Shown: positions 54,681 through 62,199, counted from the stretch's first letter. The stretch: 64,000 nucleotides of DNA from a virus (IMGVR_UViG_3300025671_011474:1-64000); one strand, 5' to 3'. The notes: generated from the sequence alone by a model not told the origin. Made by a program: numbers and translations.

Positions 54681-55216
54681 TGGCAGAAACAGGAAGCTAT
54701 ATACCACCCCAATCCCCCATCGCCATACAACCAGGTGACAAGGGCTTTGAAATAGTTGGTAAGGGATACAATAGATGGCTCTGGATGTATCCGGAATGGA
54801 AGAAAAGCAAGAAGAAGATCATCGATCCCAATGCTAACTGGGGCCTGAATGCTAAGCCGATGAGTCCTGCAGAAATTAAAAAAAAGATGAAGGGCCTTTA
54901 TCTACAGGAAGATTCTGACGAGAAGATTGAAGGTGGGATCTCATCGGGTAAGAACTTGAGGGATATCGCTATCTTGCACACATACGATGATTCGATGGAC
55001 CATGTTGATAGGGATGCCATAGAAAAGATGCTTTTACACTTAGAGAGACAGCTTCAGATTGGCATTGAGGTAGAAATGGAACATACCGAGGACGAGGAGA
55101 TAGCTTCTGAGATAGCTAGGGACCATCTGGCAGAAGATCCCAACTATTACACTAAACTTAAAAAAGTCGAAGAGGGTATGAAAATTATTATCCCATTCGA
55201 AAAATATAGAATTTGA
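54680..55216 (+). CDS. DUF5661-like protein
   Basis: A 178-aa protein. The C-terminal half (about 120-172) has IGIEVEMEHTEDEEIASEIA followed by DHLAEDPNYYTKLKKVE, the core pattern of the DUF5661 family (a GxEVExEH...A..HL.E.PdYY..L..[ME] motif), common in phages. The N-terminus is Trp-rich (YNRWLWMYPEWKKSKKK), and a Gly/Ser linker follows. No activity is known. Coupled to its upstream neighbour. Confidence 0.65.
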   Translation: MAETGSYIPPQSPIAIQPGDKGFEIVGKGYNRWLWMYPEWKKSKKKIIDPNANWGLNAKPMSPAEIKKKMKGLYLQEDSDEKIEGGISSGKNLRDIAILHTYDDSMDHVDRDAIEKMLLHLERQLQIGIEVEMEHTEDEEIASEIARDHLAEDPNYYTKLKKVEEGMKIIIPFEKYRI

Positions 55217-55217
55217 G

Positions 55218-55652
55218 ATGCCATCAGTAAGTAAAGCACAACAAGCAATTATGGGTCAAGCTTGGGCTCTAAGACAAAACGAGTTAAAGCTAAAGGAAAT
55301 CGATCCTAGATACCGAGAGGAAATTGAAAAGATTGCTTTTGGATACAAAGATAAGGACGGTAAGTTTATTGCCCCTATGACTGACAAGGAACTTAAAAAG
55401 TTTGCAAAAACAAAATCTAAGGATCTACCTGAGAATGTAAAGGACGGTAAACCACTAAATGAGGAGGGTAATTCTCTCGGTGTTATTGATTCTAAGGATA
55501 TTCCTTCCTTTACACCTAAGATGAATTTTGGTGATGGTATAAACCCGATTATCCCTTATTTAAGGCCAGATGCTAAAAAGAAAAAGCCTGGTGGAAAGAA
55601 TCTTGCTAACTTGAAAGATTATCGGGATTGGATAAAATCTAGTAAGGGGTAA
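55218..55652 (+). CDS. DUF3008-like protein
   Basis: A 144-aa basic protein. The start SKAQQAIMGQAWALRQNEL and the later ELKKFAKTKSKDLPE correspond to the two halves of the DUF3008 pattern (KSKAQQ..MG...A...G.L and ...FAKTKHKGLPE), with a short insertion between them. The C-terminus is Lys/Gly rich (DAKKKKPGGKNLANL). A role in DNA or capsid binding is possible because of the charge, but unproven. Part of the same overlapping run. Confidence 0.65.
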   Translation: MPSVSKAQQAIMGQAWALRQNELKLKEIDPRYREEIEKIAFGYKDKDGKFIAPMTDKELKKFAKTKSKDLPENVKDGKPLNEEGNSLGVIDSKDIPSFTPKMNFGDGINPIIPYLRPDAKKKKPGGKNLANLKDYRDWIKSSKG

Positions 55653-56071
55653 TGTCTCAGATAAAATCATATAAAGATTACGAACCTAGGGAGGAATACC
55701 TGGAGGATAATAGGAGAGATATAGATCTGGATAAAATTAGGAAGGGAATTGAGTACCTTGATATACTAGACCTCGGGTTTGATGATATAACCTCTCATCA
55801 GCAGGAGCTTAATAATACCTTGAAATTTCAGAGAAAATCACAACCTGACGTAGATGGATACGGGGACGTCTTTTATACAATACACCCTACTGGTGTGGTT
55901 AGAAGGTATAACCCGGTTGAAGTTAGAGGTAACGAAGAAACCCCCGAGGGTCAAGGTAATCCTATCCGTACATATCCCGGTCCATTTAGGAATTCAACCG
56001 AATATAAGAAGGGACTTAGATATCTCTTCAATTATTTAAGAAGGAAAGAATTAAGGGGAAATTACAGATAA
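55652..56071 (+). CDS. Small phage protein, unknown
   Basis: A 139-aa protein. The N-terminus SQIKSYKDYEPREEYLED again resembles the aromatic tag of nearby proteins, though without a clean L/I-x-E cleavage site. The rest is charged (GIEYLDILDLGFDDITSHQQ; GDVFYTIHPTGVVRRYNPVEVR) and ends in a basic helix. It starts on the last base of the previous stop. Confidence 0.55.
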   Translation: MSQIKSYKDYEPREEYLEDNRRDIDLDKIRKGIEYLDILDLGFDDITSHQQELNNTLKFQRKSQPDVDGYGDVFYTIHPTGVVRRYNPVEVRGNEETPEGQGNPIRTYPGPFRNSTEYKKGLRYLFNYLRRKELRGNYR

Positions 56072-56099
56072 ATAGAAAGTAACTAGAAATATTTAAAAC

Positions 56100-56333
56100 A
56101 TGGGATGTGGTTGTAATAAAAAAAGAAATCTATCTTCTGCTAAACCTAGCTTGTCTGCGGAAAAAAGCGGTAGCGATCTAACCGGGAGCTGGGTGATTGA
56201 TAATAAGGATAGGAAGCTTTTGGTGATCTCTCCGATATACGACTCTTATAATGATATAATAGGGTATATCACCAAAGACGAATCCCAGAACACTGTTAGA
56301 ATATTTTCTAAAAACATAAAAACAACATTATAA
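56100..56333 (+). CDS. Small Cys-rich-start protein, unknown
   Basis: A 77-aa protein beginning MGCGCNKKR. The CGC start followed by lysines is a recurring feature of short phage proteins, possibly a metal-binding tip. No hydrophobic stretch follows it, so it is not a lipoprotein signal. The C-terminal half is a small beta domain (SWVIDNKDRKLLVISPIYDS). Function unknown. Confidence 0.55.
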   Translation: MGCGCNKKRNLSSAKPSLSAEKSGSDLTGSWVIDNKDRKLLVISPIYDSYNDIIGYITKDESQNTVRIFSKNIKTTL

Positions 56334-56338
56334 TCGAT

Positions 56339-56836
56339 ATGGAAAATCTATATTATCCCACAGGACAATCCCCAGCAGGTAGAACATTAGTTTGTCTCTG
56401 TTGTGAAGATGATACCCCTGTTATGGAGTCTGGATGTTCACCCGAGATGGTAGAATCCGCATATAAATCATGGCTAGATGAAAATGACTATTGTGTAGAA
56501 AAATGGCAGATTGAGGAAGAGATTCTGGAAAAATGTGACTGCGATTCCTATTCTCTCAAGGAAATGGACGGTGGAGCTCCTGCGGGAGATATGGGTGGCG
56601 GATCCTTTGCTACGCTTAATACTGTCTCCGGTATGGGCCCGGTGGAAGCACCAGGAGCTGGAGGGACTAACGCTGATTTCTACAACGGACCAGTTGGATC
56701 GGGGGATAAATTCGATACCTTAACCGTTGGCACCCCTGCGGCAAGGAAGGGATTAAAGAAAAAGAAGAGAGATCGTGTAGTGAAGGACTTTGGAACCTTT
56801 GTGGAAGCCATGAAGAAGCTACAGCTCAAGAAATAA
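56339..56836 (+). CDS. Cys-rich small virion-associated-like protein
   Basis: A 165-aa protein. Seven cysteines lie in the first 78 residues (LVCLCCEDD, ESGCSPE, DYCVE, KCDCD), suggesting a metal-binding head. A Gly/Pro/Ala-rich linker follows, then a Lys-rich C-terminus (KKKKRDRVVKDFGTFVEAMKK). The FGTFVEA stretch echoes the aromatic tags on other proteins here, but at the C-terminus. It closes this gene run; a terminator lies 25 bases downstream. Confidence 0.6.
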   Translation: MENLYYPTGQSPAGRTLVCLCCEDDTPVMESGCSPEMVESAYKSWLDENDYCVEKWQIEEEILEKCDCDSYSLKEMDGGAPAGDMGGGSFATLNTVSGMGPVEAPGAGGTNADFYNGPVGSGDKFDTLTVGTPAARKGLKKKKRDRVVKDFGTFVEAMKKLQLKK

Positions 56837-56861
56837 AGACAAAATTTCATACTCACATTAG

Positions 56862-56889
56862 AAAAGGTGACACAAAGTCACCTTTTTTT
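56862..56889 (+). terminator. Intrinsic terminator
   Basis: A perfect 10-bp stem (AAAAGGTGAC / GTCACCTTTT) with a 5-base loop and a run of T on the + strand. It ends the small-gene run. Confidence 0.9.
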
Positions 56890-56942
56890 GTGTTCTTATT
56901 CATTGGAACATTTTTCGAAATAGTAGTGAATAAAAAACAAAA

Positions 56943-57299
56943 ATGATAAGTACAACTATTTATTCACCTTTAGAGATGATGGAGAGAATCCTAGAAAATC
57001 GAAACGGACTTGTTAATAGCAAGGAATATTTCATTCGGGAGGAAGATAAATCATATCTTATAGAAATTCCAGTTCCTGGATACAAGAACGATGACATCGA
57101 TGTGGAGCTTGATGGTAGCACATTGGTTATAGAGGGAAGAGGCAATGATTCCCACTGGACCGGAGATTTCACCAAGAGGTTTAGAATACCCAATGAGGTG
57201 AATTCTGATAAAATTAAGGCTGTTATCACGGAGGGAGTACTAACGATTTCTTTGGATAAGAAAAAAGAATCGCTACCTAGGAGAATTAAGATCTCATAA
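56943..57299 (+). CDS. Small heat-shock protein (Hsp20 / alpha-crystallin)
   Basis: A 118-aa sHSP. The core KSYLIEIPVPGYKNDDIDVEL has the family strand-turn with the P-G-[FY]-x-x-[DE]-I-x-V motif, followed by LVIEGRG. The later DFTKRFRIPNEVNSDKIKA and GVLTISL match the 'F...F.LP..vd...i.A...nGvL.I.l' consensus. The C-terminal RRIKIS supplies the I-x-I tail that locks oligomers. It holds unfolded proteins, perhaps capsid or fibre intermediates. It is flanked by terminators on both sides, so it is a monocistron. Confidence 0.92.
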   Translation: MISTTIYSPLEMMERILENRNGLVNSKEYFIREEDKSYLIEIPVPGYKNDDIDVELDGSTLVIEGRGNDSHWTGDFTKRFRIPNEVNSDKIKAVITEGVLTISLDKKKESLPRRIKIS

Positions 57300-57327
57300 A
57301 GACGAAATTTTTCAACCACCTACTAAT

Positions 57328-57356
57328 AAAAAGCTCGCCCGAAGGCGGGCTTTTTT
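57328..57356 (+). terminator. Intrinsic terminator after hsp20 gene
   Basis: A stem of about 12 bp (AAAAAGCTCGCC paired with GGCGGGCTTTTT, one G-U pair) with a CGAA tetraloop and a T-run on the + strand. Confidence 0.9.
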
Positions 57357-57378
57357 GTTAAATGTGAATTATTTTTAG

Positions 57379-57597
57379 ATGTCAAGAGAAATTGAAATGT
57401 TACAAAGGATAGCCAAGGAACATGCCTCGGAGCTAGAAGAAAAAATGAAGAACCCTCAGTATAAAATGATGATAGATCGGGATTCCTGTATAAGGAAGCT
57501 TTCGATAATACTGGGCACCAACTATCTGAAGACCACTGCACTCTTTGATAAGGAGGTAAAGAAATATCAGGATATTCTTAGGAGAAATAATTTCTAG
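57379..57597 (+). CDS. Small helical protein, unknown
   Basis: A 72-aa, mainly helical, charged protein (MLQRIAKEHASELEEKMKNP; LFDKEVKKYQDILRRNNF) of unknown family. It lies one base ahead of the DNA glycosylase gene in the same unit. A DNA-repair accessory role would fit the partner but is not evident from sequence. Confidence 0.6.
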   Translation: MSREIEMLQRIAKEHASELEEKMKNPQYKMMIDRDSCIRKLSIILGTNYLKTTALFDKEVKKYQDILRRNNF

Positions 57598-57598
57598 G

Positions 57599-57982
57599 TT
57601 GGAGAGGTTAATTCAAGAGGATTATGTAGATAAGCCATGGGAAATGGTCGTAATCTGCATACTCCTTAATCAAACGACCAATTTGCAGGTCCGGAGAATA
57701 CTGCCGGAGTTATTTAATCTGATTAAGGATCCTGTTACCTGTTCCAAGATGGATCCTGACTTGATCGCAAAGGTGATAAGGCCCACCGGATTTTATAACA
57801 TTAAGGCAAGGAGGATAGTTGATATGTCAGGTGTGTGGATTTCCGGTTTTAAAGACCCCTCAGACTTGCCTGGCGTTGGTAAATATGCTATTGAATCCTG
57901 GGAGATCTTTGTCAATGGAAATTTTTCAATATCACCCAGTGATAAGAAGCTAAGGGGATATCTGGAGAGTATGAACCACTAG
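57599..57982 (+). CDS. MBD4-like DNA glycosylase (HhH-GPD)
   Basis: A 127-aa HhH-GPD glycosylase whose pattern resembles the MBD4 catalytic domain. Signals are CILLNQTT (20-27), GFYNIKARRI (64-73), the helix-hairpin-helix LPGVGKYA (90-97) and SPSDKKLRGYL with catalytic Asp115 (compare MBD4 PEDHKLNKY). Such enzymes remove thymine or uracil mispaired with G after cytosine or methylcytosine deamination. It is very compact and has no iron-sulfur cluster cysteines. The start is TTG, one base after the previous stop. Its TAG stop shares the bases CTAG with the endolysin's stop on the other strand. Confidence 0.8.
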   Translation: MERLIQEDYVDKPWEMVVICILLNQTTNLQVRRILPELFNLIKDPVTCSKMDPDLIAKVIRPTGFYNIKARRIVDMSGVWISGFKDPSDLPGVGKYAIESWEIFVNGNFSISPSDKKLRGYLESMNH

Positions 57983-58812
57983 AGAGATCTTAACATCTGT
58001 ATCATTTGTTGTGAAGGGTAGCAGTCTCTGATATCTGCCCTTACGTTGGAATGTGACCACAGTCCCTGAAATCCCTGTAAAGCTTGTGGTGAGAGATCAA
58101 ATGGATTACTATTGAGATAATCGATTGCTTGCAAATATCTGGTATCCTCTTCGCTATTTTCGATTAGCTTTTTCCCTTTGCTATCGGTTATTCCGTTCTT
58201 GTTCATCCATTTCTTCTGATCCCTTACTGATAAACCCTCGGGCATTTGGATTTCGCTCCTCCCGATCTCCTTTAATAATCCCCTCTTTAGATCTATATCA
58301 TGTTTTTTCGCTAGTAGCAATATTAGGTACCGGAGTGACTCTATTTGATGATCCGAATATGAATGGAAATACCTTTCCCCTTTGAATGGATCCTTTAATA
58401 TTTCCACCTGTCCTTTGGGTATCTTTATATTGCCCTTGGTAAAGAATTCTCCATCCGTGCTCTTAGTAAGCTCCCCGTAATTACAGATCTCGATAGCTAT
58501 ACTTTTTTGGTTGAGAAAGGTATTGCTTTTGTTTTTTATGAAGAGGTGATGTGACCAATGTTCTGAGTTGAATGCCTCTAGTATCTTACCGTCGTGTTTT
58601 TTATTCTTTGCGTTAATTGGATCGGGACCACCTATTACGTAAGAAGCTCCGGATCTTATTTTATTTGTTGATTCCTTTCGGTCTCTGCCCCAGCTATCTA
58701 TTGTCCAGTCTGGTCTATGGTGTCCTCCTGTGTGATGTATGAATATCGAATCTTTAAAGTTGGGATCCGAATAATAAGATCCCTCATTGATGGGATGTTT
58801 GATTATTTCCAC
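57979..58812 (-). CDS. N-acetylmuramoyl-L-alanine amidase (endolysin)
   Basis: A 277-aa Amidase_2/PGRP-type enzyme that cuts the amide bond between MurNAc and the peptide stem to lyse the cell. Zinc ligands are suggested by IFIHHTGGHH (H26/H27) and, near the C-terminus, LWSHSNVRADIRDCYP (H254, D263/C264). There is no signal peptide, so it needs a holin; none is evident nearby. The start is GTG with AGGAG 9 bases upstream on the minus strand, one of the few Shine-Dalgarno-like sites here. It ends convergently with the glycosylase gene and follows a small gene by 12 bases in one minus-strand unit. Confidence 0.85.
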   Translation of the reverse strand: MEIIKHPINEGSYYSDPNFKDSIFIHHTGGHHRPDWTIDSWGRDRKESTNKIRSGASYVIGGPDPINAKNKKHDGKILEAFNSEHWSHHLFIKNKSNTFLNQKSIAIEICNYGELTKSTDGEFFTKGNIKIPKGQVEILKDPFKGERYFHSYSDHQIESLRYLILLLAKKHDIDLKRGLLKEIGRSEIQMPEGLSVRDQKKWMNKNGITDSKGKKLIENSEEDTRYLQAIDYLNSNPFDLSPQALQGFQGLWSHSNVRADIRDCYPSQQMIQMLRSL

Positions 58813-58824
58813 TTTACCAGCTCC

Positions 58825-59148
58825 TTATTTTTCCCCCTTCTGCTGAGGTAGAAGCTCCTCGTTTATTCGTCTCTTAAGATATTTAATTATTTTCTTCGGT
58901 TCTCCGTTATTCTCTTTGACTATCCTATTAAACTCTTCCTCCTCGGAAAGGGTATCCAGATAGTTGTATAGGTCGGTTGTTTGGAACATTGAGTCCACTA
59001 CTTGGGGCATTTGAGTATATGCTGGGCGGTAGTTCCTGGAATTAACGCTGTCCTTGTACCATTCACCCGGTACTACAACGCTACCTGGAGCTTCCGAAAC
59101 GTAATATTCTAATAAGAAATCTTCGAAACTTTTGATGTTAGCTTTCAT
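58825..59148 (-). CDS. Small protein with capsid-targeting-like N-terminus, unknown
   Basis: A 107-aa protein whose N-terminus KANIKSFEDFLLE is the clearest aromatic tag of the set (compare T4 MKTYQEFIAE), with LLE|Y and VSE|A as possible cleavage sites. The remainder is helical and charged (FNRIVKENNGEPKKIIKYLK). It is the first gene of the minus-strand endolysin unit and starts only a few bases after a GATATATA-type box. Confidence 0.6.
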   Translation of the reverse strand: MKANIKSFEDFLLEYYVSEAPGSVVVPGEWYKDSVNSRNYRPAYTQMPQVVDSMFQTTDLYNYLDTLSEEEEFNRIVKENNGEPKKIIKYLKRRINEELLPQQKGEK

Positions 59149-59151
59149 ATA

Positions 59152-59163
59152 CTTCTATATATC
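59152..59163 (-). promoter_or_regulatory. GATATATA-type box on the minus strand
   Basis: On the minus strand this reads GATATATAGAAG and ends 3 bases before the ATG of the 107-aa gene, so the leader, if the box is a promoter, is very short. It points away from the polymerase gene. Confidence 0.4.
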
Positions 59164-59183
59164 CTCCAACCTGATCTGGTTAG

Positions 59184-59196
59184 GATATAATAAATC
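59184..59196 (+). promoter_or_regulatory. Variant promoter-like box upstream of the polymerase half
   Basis: GATATAATAAATC, a variant of the recurring box, ends 10 bases before the ATG of the polymerase gene. Confidence 0.3.
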
Positions 59197-59206
59197 TAAA
59201 TATTTG

Positions 59207-60619
59207 ATGATAGTTGATATTGAGAATAAAGGAACCTACTTGAAGGTATCAAGTTTTTCTGAGGACGGTGATTTAATATTTATTAATGTTCCGGTCCCTG
59301 ATAAGGAGAGATTCATATGGGAAAAATGCTCACCATCAGATAGTAGAAGGGAGAAGGAATGGGAGAGCTGGGACGGGTTCCCAGTTAGAAAAGCAAAAAC
59401 CCAGAAATATGACAAGTATCGGATGATACAGATCTTGGAAGAGGCTGATCCGGAGTTAACTAAGCCCCTTTTTGAATTCCAGACTCCCAAAAAATATTTT
59501 GTCGATATAGAGGTAGAGATGACCGACGAGATGAGGGATTCACTCGATACAGCATCGGCAAAGAATAAGGTTCTTTCAATAGGTATAGCCACTGACCGAT
59601 GTAAGGCGATTATGCTTGGTCTAGACCCACTTACCCCTGAAGAGCAAGCCGATATCCATAGAAGGACTAACGAGTATCTGTCTCCAATGGGCGATGAGTG
59701 GAGTTTTAAGTATCATAAATTCGAGAGTGAATATGATATGCTTTATACTTTCTTCAAGAACCTAGCACCCAAAATGTCCCTGATTACTGGATGGAACTGG
59801 TTTGGATATGACTGGCCGTATTTGGTTAACAGAGCTAAGAGGTTGGGCATAGATCCTAAGATAATATCTCCTTCCAATTGGCTCATTGGAAAGAACAACC
59901 TCCCCATGCACTTGCTCATGGTCGATTATCTGGAGATATACCGGAAGTGGGACCGAGTAATAAAAATTAAAGAAAGTAATAGACTTGATTACGTAGCGGA
60001 AAAGGCCACGGGACTTAAAAAGATAGTCTATAATGGATCCCTAAGGGACCTGTATCAGTCCGATTTTCCAAAATTTATACTGTATAATGTTATTGACTGC
60101 GCTCTTGTTCACTATATAGACGTAAAGCTTCAAACAATGCTTACTTATCTCAAAATTGCCAATTTAAATGGCGTTGAGATAAGTAGGGCTCTTTCTCCTG
60201 TTTGGTCAACGGAAGTGCTGATGCTCCGCAAATTCTTAGAGAGGGGACAGGTTTTTGTTAACGAGAGGAAAGAGGAAAGCCACGTTAAATTTATAGGTGG
60301 ATATGTGAAAGAGCCCATCAAAGGTCTACATGAATGGGTGGCTTGTTACGACTTTGCCTCTCTGTATCCTAATACGATTGTTCAATGGGGAATATCCCCT
60401 GAGGTTTATAAAGGAAAGGAGGGAATAAACTTATCCGAAGTTAAGGAAGGATGGGTGAGAACTTCATCTAAGGCCGTTTTTGGAGGTGACTCGGAAAATC
60501 CAATACTTAAGACAATAATTAAAGATCTTTATGCCAAGCGTAAAGCAACTAAAGATCGAATGTTAAAACTCCAGATTGAAATTGATCAGATGGAGAAACA
60601 ATTAAAAAAAATGGGGTAG
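59207..60619 (+). CDS. 43A: Family B DNA polymerase, N-terminal exonuclease half (split gp43)
   Basis: A 470-aa N-terminal portion of a PolB replicase (T4 gp43: 898 aa). Exo I YFVDIEVE (D100, E102), Exo II GWNWFGYDWPYL (D202) and Exo III YNVID (Y293, D297) give the 3'-5' proofreading domain. Motif A is YDFASLYPNTI (D382). The protein stops in a charged helix (AKRKATKDRMLKLQIEIDQM), where T4 gp43 enters the fingers helices. Motif B (KxxxNSxYG) and motif C (DTDS) are missing and do not occur in the following bases. The rest must be a second gene outside this window, or lost. I use the ATG giving MIVDIENKG; an upstream hydrophobic in-frame extension is rejected. Confidence 0.9.
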   Translation: MIVDIENKGTYLKVSSFSEDGDLIFINVPVPDKERFIWEKCSPSDSRREKEWESWDGFPVRKAKTQKYDKYRMIQILEEADPELTKPLFEFQTPKKYFVDIEVEMTDEMRDSLDTASAKNKVLSIGIATDRCKAIMLGLDPLTPEEQADIHRRTNEYLSPMGDEWSFKYHKFESEYDMLYTFFKNLAPKMSLITGWNWFGYDWPYLVNRAKRLGIDPKIISPSNWLIGKNNLPMHLLMVDYLEIYRKWDRVIKIKESNRLDYVAEKATGLKKIVYNGSLRDLYQSDFPKFILYNVIDCALVHYIDVKLQTMLTYLKIANLNGVEISRALSPVWSTEVLMLRKFLERGQVFVNERKEESHVKFIGGYVKEPIKGLHEWVACYDFASLYPNTIVQWGISPEVYKGKEGINLSEVKEGWVRTSSKAVFGGDSENPILKTIIKDLYAKRKATKDRMLKLQIEIDQMEKQLKKMG

Positions 60620-60655
60620 AAAATCCTAAAAATACTCGACCTCTATAGACCACTT

Positions 60656-60670
60656 GATATATAAAAAACC
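60656..60670 (+). promoter_or_regulatory. GATATATA-type box inside an imperfect dyad
   Basis: GATATATAAAAAACC lies in the gap after the polymerase half, about 39 bases before the dUTPase ATG. It is flanked by an imperfect inverted repeat (CCTCTATAGACCAC at 60640-60653 and GTGTCTAGAGG at 60673-60683). The box would drive dut, nrdB and nrdA; the dyad could be an operator. Confidence 0.45.
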
Positions 60671-60709
60671 TAGTGTCTAGAGGATTAAAAATAGATCAAA
60701 CAAAAAAAT

Positions 60710-61177
60710 ATGGCAAACACTGATAATACTTGTGCAGAACTAGAAATTAAGGATCTGTATTCTGAATCTTCCGATACACTAGGTGAAATTCTTGAACTTC
60801 AAGCAGACACTCAGAAGAACGTTTACGGCTACAATTTTCAGGACATGACTCTCAGGGATCTAATGGATTTCTGGCATATGAATAACCATGCTATGATTGA
60901 CGAGATCCACGAAGCTACTGATGCCTTGGGTGGTATTAAGCAAGGCGGGGGAAACGCAATCTGGAAAAGATGGAAGCAAGCGTATAATAGTTACACGGAG
61001 ATCCGATTTAGTGATTTATCTGAATCAGACCAGCTTGAGTGCAAGTTCGAAATAGTTGACATGCTTCATTTTTTTATGAATTATGCTGCCTCCATAGGAA
61101 TGACTTCCCAGGAAATGTACAATATGTACATGAGTAAGAATGAGGAGAATAGGAGGAGACAGGAGAATAACTATTAA
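60710..61177 (+). CDS. dut: dUTPase (all-alpha dimeric type)
   Basis: A 155-aa all-alpha NTP pyrophosphatase of the dimeric dUTPase family. Metal-binding acidic residues are visible in DEIHEA (65-69) and FEIVDMLHFFMNY (E114, D117), with a C-terminal signature MYMSKNEENRRRQENNY (K...N..R). It hydrolyses dUTP to dUMP, lowering uracil in DNA and feeding dTMP synthesis. It sits before the ribonucleotide reductase genes, so it is part of a nucleotide-supply operon, consistent with a uracil/thymine glycosylase elsewhere in the window. Confidence 0.85.
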   Translation: MANTDNTCAELEIKDLYSESSDTLGEILELQADTQKNVYGYNFQDMTLRDLMDFWHMNNHAMIDEIHEATDALGGIKQGGGNAIWKRWKQAYNSYTEIRFSDLSESDQLECKFEIVDMLHFFMNYAASIGMTSQEMYNMYMSKNEENRRRQENNY

Positions 61178-61218
61178 GAACAAAGATCGATTAAAAATTA
61201 ACCAAAAAATTAATACCT

Positions 61219-62199
61219 ATGGAAGGATATTCGTTACCTGAACCGATATTAAATGAAAATCCAAATCGCTTTGTGATTTTCCCAATAGAACACCAGGAGA
61301 TCTGGGAGATGTATAAAAAACAGCAAGCATGTATTTGGACTGCTGAGGAAATTGATTTATCCAGTGATATTGATGATTGGAGAAATAAGCTCAATGATAA
61401 TGAAAGGCATTTTATTAAGCATGTCTTAGCTTTTTTTGCTGCCTCTGATGGTATAGTTAACGAGAATCTTGCTGAGAATTTTGTTAGTGAGGTACAATAT
61501 ACGGAGGCTAAATTTTTCTACGGATTCCAGATTATGATGGAGAATATACATTCCGAGACTTACTCCCTCCTGATCGATACTTATATCTCAGACCCTGAGG
61601 AGAAGTCCAATCTTTTTAATGCAATTGATACTATCCCAGCTGTTAAAAGGAAAGCTGAATGGGCTCTTAAATGGGTGGAATCAGATCACTTCCAGGAAAG
61701 ACTTATTGCTTTTGCCGCGGTGGAGGGCATATTCTTTTCCGGATCTTTTTGTTCCATTTTTTGGCTTAAGAAAAGGGGTCTAATGCCGGGTCTTAGTTTT
61801 TCTAACGAGCTTATCTCCAGAGACGAAGGGATGCATTGCGATTTTGCTGTTATGCTCCACAATAGATTTGTAAATAATAAGGTATCTGAAGAAAGAATAA
61901 GGGAGATCATATTAAGTGCTCTTGAGATAGAGAAAGAATTCATCACCGAGTCCCTTCCAGTTAAATTGATTGGTATGAATTCAGATCTGATGAAGCAATA
62001 TTTGGAGTTTGTTGCTGATAGACTTTTGGTTGATCTTGAATGCTCTAAAGTTTTCAATGTGGAGAATCCGTTTGATTTTATGACCAATATATCACTTCAG
62101 GGAAAAACCAACTTCTTCGAAAAAAGAGTTGGGGAATATCAGAAAGCGGGAGTTATGAACTCCTCAGAGAACACGTTCGATATGGACGTGGATTTTTAA
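61219..62199 (+). CDS. nrdB: Ribonucleotide reductase, class Ia small (beta) subunit
   Basis: A 326-aa radical-generating subunit. The di-iron and tyrosyl-radical residues fall at the same spacings as in E. coli NrdB: D77, E108, H111 and Y115 (EnIHSETY), then E169, E203 and H206 (SRDEGMH). It ends with [10 protein letters not shown], a typical C-terminal tail that docks on the alpha subunit. It forms the holoenzyme with the following nrdA, reducing ribonucleotides for DNA synthesis. Confidence 0.95.
   Translation: MEGYSLPEPILNENPNRFVIFPIEHQEIWEMYKKQQACIWTAEEIDLSSDIDDWRNKLNDNERHFIKHVLAFFAASDGIVNENLAENFVSEVQYTEAKFFYGFQIMMENIHSETYSLLIDTYISDPEEKSNLFNAIDTIPAVKRKAEWALKWVESDHFQERLIAFAAVEGIFFSGSFCSIFWLKKRGLMPGLSFSNELISRDEGMHCDFAVMLHNRFVNNKVSEERIREIILSALEIEKEFITESLPVKLIGMNSDLMKQYLEFVADRLLVDLECSKVFNVENPFDFMTNISLQGKTNFFEKRVGEYQKAGVMNSSENTFDMDVDF

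Noticed and set aside
56100-56333. Lipoprotein signal (MGCGC start)
   Set aside because: No hydrophobic core precedes or follows the cysteines; they are followed by lysines.
59132-59206. Upstream extension of the polymerase gene with a hydrophobic N-terminus
   Set aside because: It overlaps the opposite-strand gene and both promoter-like boxes, and a membrane segment is not expected on a replicase. The ATG at 59207 is preferred.
60620-60709. Frameshift or read-through restoring a full polymerase
   Set aside because: No frame here encodes the expected fingers helix or motif B, and an unrelated gene (dut) follows. This is a split, not a sequencing slip in this stretch.
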